From NCBI GenBank assembly GCA_965370045.1, contig CBDUSI010000016.1, positions 1-51,596 on the forward strand: a stretch of 51,596 bases of DNA. The letters run 5' to 3'. Shown here piece by piece: positions 42,305 to 48,620 of this stretch; the stretch's first letter is position 1; every line of letters begins with the position of its first letter. The notes beneath the pieces are model-generated. The model did not search any database. It worked only from the letters and a program-made list of their open reading frames with translations, and was not told the origin of the DNA. This stretch comes from CAZONU01 sp965370045. Lineage in GTDB: Bacteria; Planctomycetota; SZUA-567; JAKLDR01. A program made the translations under genes and the position numbers.

Positions 42305-43510
42305 ATGGCAGGTGCTGAAGCGGGCAAGAAGGCTACTACCCTTGGCATCCTGAAAGCGCTCGCTTTCAATCTGGCACAACTGCTGCCACTTGTTAGCGAA
42401 AGGTTTGTGGACCTCCCCGCCGAGAGCACTGAAGAGGTCACTGCCATGCTGAAGGCCTGGCCCAACGAGGCGACACAGCGCACTATTGCCAGCTTGAATA
42501 GCACGATAGTACCCGAGACGCGGCGGCAGCTGGCTATGCTTCGCCGCAACGGGTATCCCGTCCCTCGCGAGTGGACGGAGGTGAAGTTGCTTGGCGATCT
42601 TTCCGCGGATGGTGAGTTCCATGCCGGAAAGGGCGAGGGGCACGTGGACCTCAGAGCCTTCATCGGCGCGAAGGAGGCCGTGTCGAAGCTGCTGGCCGAC
42701 GTGAAGCACGCTGCCTGGGAATTCGAGAACGCCCCGGCTACCGAGGAGGGCAGAGCCGGAGCCAATGAGCCGACATGGCAGCCCGTCGCGGAAATAGAGC
42801 AGCAGATCGAAAGCGTTGCTCCCACGCAGATGGCCATACTGCTGCTGGGCGAGACCGGAACGGGCAAGGAGCACTACGCGAACAGGATTCACAGGCGATC
42901 CGACCACAAGATGAACACCTTCGTCCCCATCAACTGCGCCATGTTGCCCAAGGAGCGCATCGACTCGGAGCTCTTCGGGCACGTCAGAGGCGCCTTCACC
43001 GGGGCAGTGCAGGACTACGCCGGAAAGATCAGGGGGGCCGAAGGCGGCACTGTCTTCCTCGACGAGCTCGGGGCTCTGCCGGAAGCCTGTTGGGGGAATC
43101 TGCTTCGCTTCCTGCAGAACGGGGAGATCCAGCCGCTCGGTGGCAAGGTAACGACGGCGAACGTGCGCGTCGTCGCTGCGACTAACAAGGCTGACCGGCT
43201 TCCTGCCGACGTACTGCATCGGTTCGATGTCGTGCTGACGTTGCCGCCACTGAGAGCACGTCTGGAGGATCTGCCCGTCCTGGCCAAGGAGTTCTTCGAG
43301 GCCGCAAAGCTTAAGGCCAAGAACAGGTCGTCCCTGCGGTTCTCGAAGGGAGAGATCGAGAAGCTGGCGGCTGCGAGCTATGAGTGGCCCGGCAACATTC
43401 GCCAGCTGGAGAAGGCAATCCTGCGCGCCGTGACGCTCCACAAGGGTGGCCGGGCTCTGACCGCTGACGAGGTGCTGGAAGCGGCGCGCCAGACCCCGGA
43501 TATGGCATAG
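42305..43510 (+). CDS. Sigma-54 activator-type AAA+ ATPase lacking a DNA-binding domain
   Basis: 401 residues. The AAA+ core (about 150-385) has Walker A GETGTGKE (182-189), the sigma-54 contact loop GAFTGA (229-234), Walker B GGTVFLDE, sensor I VAATNKAD, an Arg-finger region HRFDVVLTLPPLRAR and sensor II YEWPGNIRQLEKA. The 150-residue N-terminal domain is not recognised and has no receiver or GAF features. The C-terminus ends about 25 residues after the core, so the usual Fis-type HTH is absent and the protein cannot bind enhancers by that route. A near-consensus sigma-54 promoter lies 166 bases downstream, ahead of the HTH-primase operon, which is its probable target. Confidence 0.88.
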   Translation: MAGAEAGKKATTLGILKALAFNLAQLLPLVSERFVDLPAESTEEVTAMLKAWPNEATQRTIASLNSTIVPETRRQLAMLRRNGYPVPREWTEVKLLGDLSADGEFHAGKGEGHVDLRAFIGAKEAVSKLLADVKHAAWEFENAPATEEGRAGANEPTWQPVAEIEQQIESVAPTQMAILLLGETGTGKEHYANRIHRRSDHKMNTFVPINCAMLPKERIDSELFGHVRGAFTGAVQDYAGKIRGAEGGTVFLDELGALPEACWGNLLRFLQNGEIQPLGGKVTTANVRVVAATNKADRLPADVLHRFDVVLTLPPLRARLEDLPVLAKEFFEAAKLKAKNRSSLRFSKGEIEKLAAASYEWPGNIRQLEKAILRAVTLHKGGRALTADEVLEAARQTPDMA

Positions 43511-43664
43511 CCGGCCGCCTGACCGGCACTACTCCTAAGAAATCTGGCCAAGGCCGCGGGAACGGCGGCACTCCCAGCCGGAGTCCTGGCTTGGCCCGGT
43601 CCGGTATTGGCATTCTCGCTCACCCAATCATCCAAGCCAGCGCGTAACCCGCTAACGCTCAGTG

Positions 43665-43735
43665 CCTTTCGCATGTGGCACGGTCCCTGCTCTATGCCTC
43701 GCATCCTGCGCACGGTGCATTGTGCATGCGAAAGG
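43665..43735 (+). promoter_or_regulatory. 11-bp inverted repeat enclosing the sigma-54 promoter and including the next gene's ribosome site
   Basis: CCTTTCGCATG (43665-43675) is perfectly complementary to CATGCGAAAGG (43725-43735), and an inner GCAC/GTGC match extends it. The right arm contains part of the ribosome site AAAGGAGG of the 43746 gene. RNA reading through from the activator gene could fold and hide that site; RNA started at the sigma-54 promoter between the arms would lack the left arm and stay open. Confidence 0.6.
43676..43691 (+). promoter_or_regulatory. Sigma-54 promoter of the HTH-primase operon
   Basis: TGGCACGGTCCCTGCT matches the sigma-54 consensus TGGCACG-N4-TTGCW at all but one base, with the essential GG and GC exactly 10 bases apart. 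The start would be near 43702, 44 bases before ATG 43746. The gene directly upstream encodes a sigma-54 activator. Confidence 0.75.
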
Positions 43736-43745
43736 AGGCGACACG

Positions 43746-43958
43746 ATGGAGGACCGCAAGTGGTACTCGACGGGCGAGGCGGCGAAGGCGCTCGATGTCT
43801 CGCGAGATTCACTGATCTCCGCGCTGCGGGCGGGTGCGCCGGAGCCTGAGGCGCCGCGCGTAGGCGGAAGGCGCGTGTTCGGCGAGGAAGACCTGGCTCG
43901 CCTTCGGGCCTGGCTCAACGCTCGCTGGCGCTTTTCTCGCCGGAGGTCGGGAGCATGA
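43746..43958 (+). CDS. Excisionase/MerR-like small HTH DNA-binding protein
   Basis: 70 residues. ATG 43746 is chosen because GAAAGGAGG is 7 bases upstream; the earlier in-frame ATG lies in the promoter region. WYSTGEAAKALDVSRDSLISALRAG is a winged-helix start of the excisionase/MerR type, and RVGGRRVFGEEDLARLRAWL is the matching wing and second helix pair. Such proteins direct excision by recombinases or regulate element genes. It overlaps the next gene by ATGA and is the first product of the sigma-54-driven operon that includes the primase. Confidence 0.75.
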   Translation: MEDRKWYSTGEAAKALDVSRDSLISALRAGAPEPEAPRVGGRRVFGEEDLARLRAWLNARWRFSRRRSGA

Positions 43959-44305
43959 GCGCGCAGGGTTCGCTCGTATTCCCGCCGGTAATCCCTGTCG
44001 AACTCTGGTGCGAGGACCGGTATGCGCTGGTGTGCCCGGTGTGCGGTTACGACTACATTCATCCGGTCAAGGTGACCTGCAATCCTGCCGGGGCGGCTGG
44101 GGGCGCCATCAGTATTGACTCCAAGGGATTTCACTGGAGCAAGGGACCCAAGCCCCTCGGCCGCGGGGTCCACTTGGAGCTGACCTTCGGCTGCGAGTGC
44201 GACCACCGCTTCACCTACTCGCTCCAGTTCTACAAGGGACAGACCTTCGTGGAGAAGGCCAGCGAGGAGTGCGGCGCTGACTGGAACACGATCTGGAGGG
44301 ACTGA
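43955..44305 (+). CDS. Hypothetical protein with CPVCG zinc knuckle
   Basis: 116 residues, start overlapping the previous stop (ATGA). CPVCGYDYIHPVKVTC near residues 27-42 and CECDHRF near 88 give two Cys pairs suggestive of a zinc-binding fold. The C-terminal half (HLELTFGCECDHRFTYSLQFYKGQTFVEKA) looks like a small beta-sheet. Proteins of this type are common in planctomycete phage-like elements, by impression only. Located between the HTH protein and the primase in one operon, so it may take part in replication control. Confidence 0.6.
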   Translation: MSAQGSLVFPPVIPVELWCEDRYALVCPVCGYDYIHPVKVTCNPAGAAGGAISIDSKGFHWSKGPKPLGRGVHLELTFGCECDHRFTYSLQFYKGQTFVEKASEECGADWNTIWRD

Positions 44306-44307
44306 CC

Positions 44308-46710
44308 TTGGGCGGAAGTCCCGTCACCGCGGCCCGCACCGTTCCTGACCTTCGCATCGGCGAGGTCGTACCCGAGGTGCTGCTGGCGGTGCCACAGTGG
44401 GTGTGCTGGCGTTACGAGGAGCGCAAGGGCAAGAAGACCAAGGTTCCGATCAACCCACGTACGGGCGAGCGGGCATCATCGAAGGACCCGGACGACTGGG
44501 TGGCGTTCGATGTGGCCCTGGCGGCATTCGAGGGGCGGCCTGACGCGGAGGGCCTGGGCTTCGTCTTCTCACGGGGCGACCCCTTCTGCGGCGTGGATCT
44601 CGACGATTGCCAGAATGCGGCGAGCGGGAAGATGGCCTCCTGGGCGCATGAGATCGTCAAGAATCTCGATAGCTACGCGGAAATCAGCCCATCGGGCTGC
44701 GGCGTCAAGATCTTCCTCAAGGGAAGGAAGCCCGGGCCACGCTGCAGGAAGGCCTTCGAAAGCGGCGAGATCGAGATCTACGACCAGGGGCGCTTCTTCA
44801 CCGTTACCGGGCGCCGCCTGAGCACGGCCTCGGCAAACGTCGAAGACCGGCAGGAGGAGCTGGACGAGCTCTATGCTCAGACCTTCGGTCGGCAGCCGGA
44901 CATCTCGGGGATCGTTGGCGAGGATGCCGTGGTCAACGATGCGGAGCCGGCGCCCGCATTGGACGACGACGAGATCATTGAAAAGGCCTCGGGTGAGAAG
45001 AAGGGCGAGAAGTTCCAGGCGCTGTGGAACGGTGATTGGAACAAGTACTTCAATTCCCCCAGCGAGGCCGATGGTTCGATAGTCTGCAAGCTGGCCTTCT
45101 ACACGAAGGACGCCGAGCAGATAGACCGGATCTTCAGGCGCTCGGGCCTGATGCGTCCCAAATGGGACGAGATGCGTGGCGGAGCGACCTACGGCCAGAA
45201 GACCATTGCCTCGGCGCTGGACATAGTACCAGAGCAATACAGGCCGCGCCGTGTGAAGAAGACATCGAACAAAGCAGGGACCGACCAAGAGGAAGACTCC
45301 CTCGTGCCGCTCGGCACGCGCGACCCCGACACAAACCAACTGGTGATTTCCTCTCGCCGGACTCTGCCCACGGCGGTGGCCTTCATGCGGGAGTTCTGCA
45401 CACATCGGGAGGGACCAACGCTTCTCGACTACGCAGCGATCTTCATGCGCTGGAAGGGCAACCGTTTTGCGGAGGTTGAGGACGGCGGGCTCAGGAAGGA
45501 GCTCTTCCCCTGGCTCCACGAGGCGGTTACCTACAAGAAGAACCCCAGGACCGGCGAGCTGGAACTGGTGCCCTTCGAGGCCAACCCGAGCACGGTGAAC
45601 TCCGCCCTGGAGTCGCTACGGGCCTGCTGCCATGTTCCGGCCTCGCTGACGCCCCCGGTATGGCTGAATGGCGGGAAAGACAAGCCAAATCCGCTGGAGG
45701 TCCTCTCCTGCCGTTCGGAGGGCCTGCACATCCCGACCGGGAAGATCCTGCCGGCCACTCCTGCGCTATTCAACATCAATGCGCTGGACTTCGACTACGA
45801 CCCCGATGCGCCCACGCCGGGGCTGTGGCTGGAGTTCCTGGATGAGCTCTGGGGCGACGACACTGGCGCCATCGAGCTGCTCCAGGAGTGGATCGGCTAC
45901 TGCCTGACGGCCGACACTTCGCAGCAGAAGATGCTGATGCTGGTGGGTCCCAAACGCAGTGGCAAGGGCACCATCGCCCGCGTTCTGGCGCGCCTGGTAG
46001 GCACGGCCAACGTCTGCGGGCCTACCGTATCCAGCCTGGCTGGCGAGTTTGGACTGCAGCCGCTCATAGGCAAGAGCTTGGGGATCGTCAGCGATGCCCG
46101 CTTCAAGGGCAAGGACCTGGGCACAGTAGTCGAGCGACTCCTGTGCATATCCGGCGAGGACACGCTCACGGTCAACCGCAAGCACCTGCCGGCGGTGACG
46201 CTGAAGCTGCCCACCCGGCTGATGTTCCTCTCGAACGAACTGCCCAAGTTGCAGGAGACCAGCGGCGCGCTGGCCGGGCGCTTCCTGATTCTGATGCTCA
46301 CCCAGAGCTTCTTCGGCCGGGAAGACAGGCAGCTGACCGTCAGGCTGTGCACCGAGCTTCCGGGCATCCTGCTCTGGGCGCTAGCCGGCTGGAAGCGTCT
46401 TGCGGAACGGGGCTACTTCCTGCAGCCCGACAGCGCCGAGGACGCGATCCGCGAGCTCGAAGACTTGTCCAGTCCCGTGGGCGCGTTCGTACGCCAGCGT
46501 TGCGCGGTGGGACCCAACTACAGAGTCTGGGCCGACGACCTCTATGAGGCCTGGAAGGCCTGGTGCGACACGGAAGGCTGGCGCAAGGCGTCCACCAACG
46601 CTTCCTTTGGTCGAGATCTGTTTGCAGCCGTACCTGGACTTGTCCGGCGACGGAGCACTGACGACAGGCGCTTCTATCAGGGCATCGAGCTCAAGGAGAT
46701 TCTCCTGTGA
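44308..46710 (+). CDS. Phage P4-type bifunctional primase-helicase
   Basis: 800 residues. Residues about 70-200 are a prim-pol-like domain: FCGVDLDDC (catalytic D-x-D), SYAEISPSGCGVKIF, IYDQGRFFTVTGRRL. Residues about 238-300 resemble the helical NrS-1 polymerase-type domain (LWNGDWNKYFNSPSEADGSI, IDRIFRRSGLMRPKWDEM). Residues about 500-720 are the D5/P4-type superfamily-3 helicase: LLQEWIGYCLTAD, Walker A GPKRSGKGT (547-555, Lys553), LMFLSNELPKL, GRFLILML. A C-terminal wHTH-like tail follows. TTG 44308 has GGAGG about 9 bases upstream. It would open and prime the origin; the repeat cluster begins 19 bases after its stop. Confidence 0.9.
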   Translation: MGGSPVTAARTVPDLRIGEVVPEVLLAVPQWVCWRYEERKGKKTKVPINPRTGERASSKDPDDWVAFDVALAAFEGRPDAEGLGFVFSRGDPFCGVDLDDCQNAASGKMASWAHEIVKNLDSYAEISPSGCGVKIFLKGRKPGPRCRKAFESGEIEIYDQGRFFTVTGRRLSTASANVEDRQEELDELYAQTFGRQPDISGIVGEDAVVNDAEPAPALDDDEIIEKASGEKKGEKFQALWNGDWNKYFNSPSEADGSIVCKLAFYTKDAEQIDRIFRRSGLMRPKWDEMRGGATYGQKTIASALDIVPEQYRPRRVKKTSNKAGTDQEEDSLVPLGTRDPDTNQLVISSRRTLPTAVAFMREFCTHREGPTLLDYAAIFMRWKGNRFAEVEDGGLRKELFPWLHEAVTYKKNPRTGELELVPFEANPSTVNSALESLRACCHVPASLTPPVWLNGGKDKPNPLEVLSCRSEGLHIPTGKILPATPALFNINALDFDYDPDAPTPGLWLEFLDELWGDDTGAIELLQEWIGYCLTADTSQQKMLMLVGPKRSGKGTIARVLARLVGTANVCGPTVSSLAGEFGLQPLIGKSLGIVSDARFKGKDLGTVVERLLCISGEDTLTVNRKHLPAVTLKLPTRLMFLSNELPKLQETSGALAGRFLILMLTQSFFGREDRQLTVRLCTELPGILLWALAGWKRLAERGYFLQPDSAEDAIRELEDLSSPVGAFVRQRCAVGPNYRVWADDLYEAWKAWCDTEGWRKASTNASFGRDLFAAVPGLVRRRSTDDRRFYQGIELKEILL

Positions 46711-46728
46711 TGCCCCGGCGAGCTTTCC

Positions 46729-47030
46729 ACCGTCCAGCACCGTCCGGATACCGTCCAGCAACCGTCCAGCAATCGGGGTGGTGGAAATGGCAGTCAACCC
46801 ACTCGCAGACTATGGGATGGGATGTCTACCGTCCAGTACCGTCCAGCAGATTCCTATTTACGCGCACGCGCGCGCACACGCGCGCGGAAAGATGTGGAGT
46901 GCAATGGCAAATGTCTGGACGGTCCTGGACGGTAGCTGCTCTTCTCGGGCTTAAGCGTCTATACCATAGAGCCTTAGGCTTACCGTCCAGGTCGCAGCTT
47001 GCTGGACGGTACGGGATACTGCTGGACGGT
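46729..47030 (+). repeat. Iteron-like cluster of 9-bp ACCGTCCAG repeats, putative replication origin
   Basis: Eleven copies: direct at 46729, 46739 (ACCGTCCGG, one change), 46750, 46761, 46828, 46838 and 46982; inverted (CTGGACGGT) at 46915, 46925, 47002 and 47022. Within each sub-group the starts are 10, 11 or 20 bases apart, that is, on one DNA face. Left copies are all direct, right copies mostly inverted, on either side of a CG/CA tract. Positions next to a P4-type primase gene match origin iterons. No protein reading across this region is credible. Confidence 0.8.
46859..46886. repeat. 28-bp alternating pyrimidine-purine tract
   Basis: From T46859 to G46886 the bases alternate strictly pyrimidine-purine, mostly CG with some CA steps. 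Such DNA favours the Z form under negative supercoiling. It sits near the middle of the repeat cluster, directly beside an AT-rich ATTCCTATTTA. Confidence 0.8.
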
Positions 47031-47359
47031 AGGGCGAGCGGGTCCTCCGAGCCCCCGTCTTCAGGAGAGGTCGGGGGGAAACCTCGCGGACCACAAGAGA
47101 CTTTCTTCCTGCCGTCCGGGCGGAAATGCCGGGAGCCCGGCAGTCCCAAGGGGGCCACCGCCGGGAGGATACGCGCACAGCGGGGAACGTGGCGCCCGTG
47201 TGCCCTCCTGTGGGAGCCGGCAGGCCGGTGGCCGCGACGGTTAGCGAGCGCCCCACACGGGGCAACACGGCGCAAATGTGGGGTAGGTCTACCGGTAGTA
47301 CCCGAGGTCCGGCCTGGCGAAGAGGGGACTAGATACGTACGGCGGGGAGGCCGTGAAAG
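47031..47359. other. Non-coding stretch after the repeat cluster
   Basis: No gene is credible here. It holds one degenerate copy of the 9-mer (GCCGTCCGG, 47111-47119), GC-rich short inverted repeats (GCCGGGAGCCCGGC near 47130) and no recognisable promoter. It may be part of the origin region or the 3' region of the convergent small genes. Confidence 0.4.
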
Positions 47360-47387
47360 ACCAAACCCCGGCCGAAACCGGGGTGGT
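47360..47387 (-). terminator. Hairpin after the HARE-HTH gene
   Basis: CCCCGG (47366-47371) and CCGGGG (47378-47383) pair around CCGAAA, extended by ACC/GGT at the base. A second small hairpin (GTAGCG, 47394-47399, with CGCTAC, 47407-47412) overlaps the gene's stop. Both lie at the end of the minus-strand trio. Confidence 0.45.
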
Positions 47388-47408
47388 CCAGGGGTAGCGC
47401 GTAGTACG

Positions 47409-47711
47409 CTACTTCCTGAGGGCGAACTTCCCCGGGCCGGTCTTGCGGAAGCGTGCCGCGTTGCCCTTGGAGCCCATCTCCCGGAGGATGCCGGCGTAGA
47501 TGGTGGCCGCGGGGGTCTTGCCGCTCGTTTTCCAGTAGCCCTTGGCCAGGGCCTTTTCCACCATCTCCTTCGTGGTCAGCGACCCCTTGGCCTCGGCCAG
47601 CACCTTGGTCACTGCGTCCAGGCCGGACATCTTCTTCTTGGGAGCCGGCTTGGCCTTGGGCTGCGGCTTCTTCTTGCCGGCCTTCTTCTTGGCTGCTTTC
47701 TTCTTGGACAT
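47409..47711 (-). CDS. HARE-HTH (HB1/ASXL) domain protein with lysine-rich tail
   Basis: 100 residues; AAAGGAG is 7 bases before ATG 47711. Residues 1-28 are a Lys/Ala/Pro-rich tail (MSKKKAAKKKAGKKKPQPK), which would bind DNA non-specifically like bacterial histone-H1-type tails. Residues about 29-100 match the HARE-HTH winged helix (LDAVTKVLAEAKGSLTTKEMVEKAL, GKTPAATIYAGILREM, ARFRKTGPGKFALRK). These proteins are common in planctomycete genomes and phage-like elements. It is the last of three minus-strand genes and faces the origin region, so a chromatin-like or origin-regulating function is possible. Confidence 0.85.
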   Translation of the reverse strand: MSKKKAAKKKAGKKKPQPKAKPAPKKKMSGLDAVTKVLAEAKGSLTTKEMVEKALAKGYWKTSGKTPAATIYAGILREMGSKGNAARFRKTGPGKFALRK

Positions 47712-47726
47712 GCTGCTTCTCCTTTC

Positions 47727-48020
47727 TCAGACCTTCTTGAACCCTGCAAGAAGGAACTCGACCTTGTGCCCGGGCTCGCCGATCCGCTCGGCGAAAGCGC
47801 GGGCGTCCTGCTGCGAGAGGAAGGGGCAAAGGTACTGGTAGCCCCCGTAGTCAGCTTGTTCGTCGTCGGCGACCAGGCAGCCGCCGGTAGCGTCGAGGAC
47901 CAGGACGAAGCGCTCGCCGTTGGCGAAATTCCCCTCGCCGATGAGCGGGGCGGCGTCGTGCCAACCCTCGGCGCCGGCGAAGGCGCTCCAGTCGTGTTTG
48001 CTGAACGTGTTCATCTGCAT
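47727..48020 (-). CDS. Hypothetical small protein of the element
   Basis: 97 residues, ATG 48020 with GGAGGGT upstream. Sequence has an aromatic-rich N-terminus (FSKHDWSAFAGAEGWHDAAPLIGEG), a central beta-like FVLVLDATGGCLVADD and helix DARAFAERIGEPG. No family recognised. It sits 15 bases from the HARE-HTH gene and 3 bases after a smaller gene, all on the minus strand, forming one unit. Confidence 0.6.
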   Translation of the reverse strand: MQMNTFSKHDWSAFAGAEGWHDAAPLIGEGNFANGERFVLVLDATGGCLVADDEQADYGGYQYLCPFLSQQDARAFAERIGEPGHKVEFLLAGFKKV

Positions 48021-48023
48021 GGT

Positions 48024-48224
48024 CTACCCTCCAAACCTGGCGAGCTCGTACCCGCGCCGCTTGGCCTCGGCGCGCACCCGCCGGCGAGTCTCTGCGTTGG
48101 CCCACCGGCAGCCGTAGATCTTTCGGAGGTTGCCGTAGGGCAGGGCCTTGACGTAGCGCTTCAGGTCTCGGTTCAGTTTCCGCGTCCCTTCCCGTTCCAT
48201 CCCCATGAATTCTCTGTACGTCAT
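48024..48224 (-). CDS. Hypothetical small basic protein
   Basis: 66 residues from ATG 48224, chosen because AAGGAGAG lies just upstream; an earlier in-frame ATG has no site. Highly basic (TRRRVRAEAKRRGYELARF), so nucleic-acid binding is plausible. First gene of the minus-strand trio and divergent from the zinc-ribbon gene at 48407 across a region with repeated GCCACA sites. No family recognised. Confidence 0.5.
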   Translation of the reverse strand: MTYREFMGMEREGTRKLNRDLKRYVKALPYGNLRKIYGCRWANAETRRRVRAEAKRRGYELARFGG

Positions 48225-48335
48225 CCTTCTCTCCTTCCATGCTCCTCTAGTATTCACACACATGAATGCCATGATTCGGCAGGGAAAGCAAGTCGTTTCG
48301 GGGAAATGTGGGCAGATTCAGCGAGTTCGCATGCG

Positions 48336-48370
48336 GCCACATTACGCCACATGTGGCGCGCGACGCCACA
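48336..48370. promoter_or_regulatory. Cluster of GCCACA half-sites including a 14-bp palindrome
   Basis: GCCACA occurs at 48336, 48346 and 48365, and its complement TGTGGC at 48352. The middle pair form the perfect palindrome CGCCACATGTGGCG (48345-48358). Spacing is 10 and 19 bases, near whole helical turns. It lies between divergent genes (starts 48224 and 48407), a typical place for an operator. Confidence 0.6.
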
Positions 48371-48406
48371 CGTACGGCCCAAACGGGGAGAAAGGAGGTA
48401 CGCGAC

Positions 48407-48577
48407 ATGTTGACAGAGGACGAGGTACGCGCCAAACGCGGCCTGGAATGCTCCCGCTGCGGGTGCAAGCACTTCTACGTGCTCTTCACCCGCCCGGCGG
48501 GGGGCGGGCGAATACGCCGCCGGCGACAGTGCCGCCACTGCGGCAAACGGATCACCACCTACGAAAAGGTCTTGTGA
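48407..48577 (+). CDS. NrdR-type zinc ribbon without ATP-cone domain
   Basis: 56 residues; AAAGGAGGT is 7 bases before ATG 48407. CSRCGCKHFYVLFTR and RRRRQCRHCGKRITTYEKV reproduce the zinc-ribbon DNA-binding module of NrdR (CPxC...DSR...RRRRECxxCxxRFTTYE), the repressor of ribonucleotide reductase genes. The ATP-cone that makes up the rest of NrdR (about 150 residues in total) is absent and a stop follows at once. It may be an element-borne competitor or a stand-alone regulator. It precedes the capsid-like gene by 43 bases. Confidence 0.75.
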   Translation: MLTEDEVRAKRGLECSRCGCKHFYVLFTRPAGGGRIRRRRQCRHCGKRITTYEKVL

Positions 48578-48620
48578 TGGGCGAAGGTCTGCATGCAGAC
48601 CGTGAGAGGAGGAGTCAGCG

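Noticed and set aside
46729..47030. CRISPR array reading of the 9-bp repeats
   Set aside because: Repeats are only 9 bp, occur in both orientations, have spacings as short as one or two bases, and no cas genes are near.
46707..48413. 568-codon plus-strand ORF across the origin region
   Set aside because: It reads through the iterons and antisense to three small minus-strand genes that have ribosome sites, one of them a recognised HARE-HTH protein.
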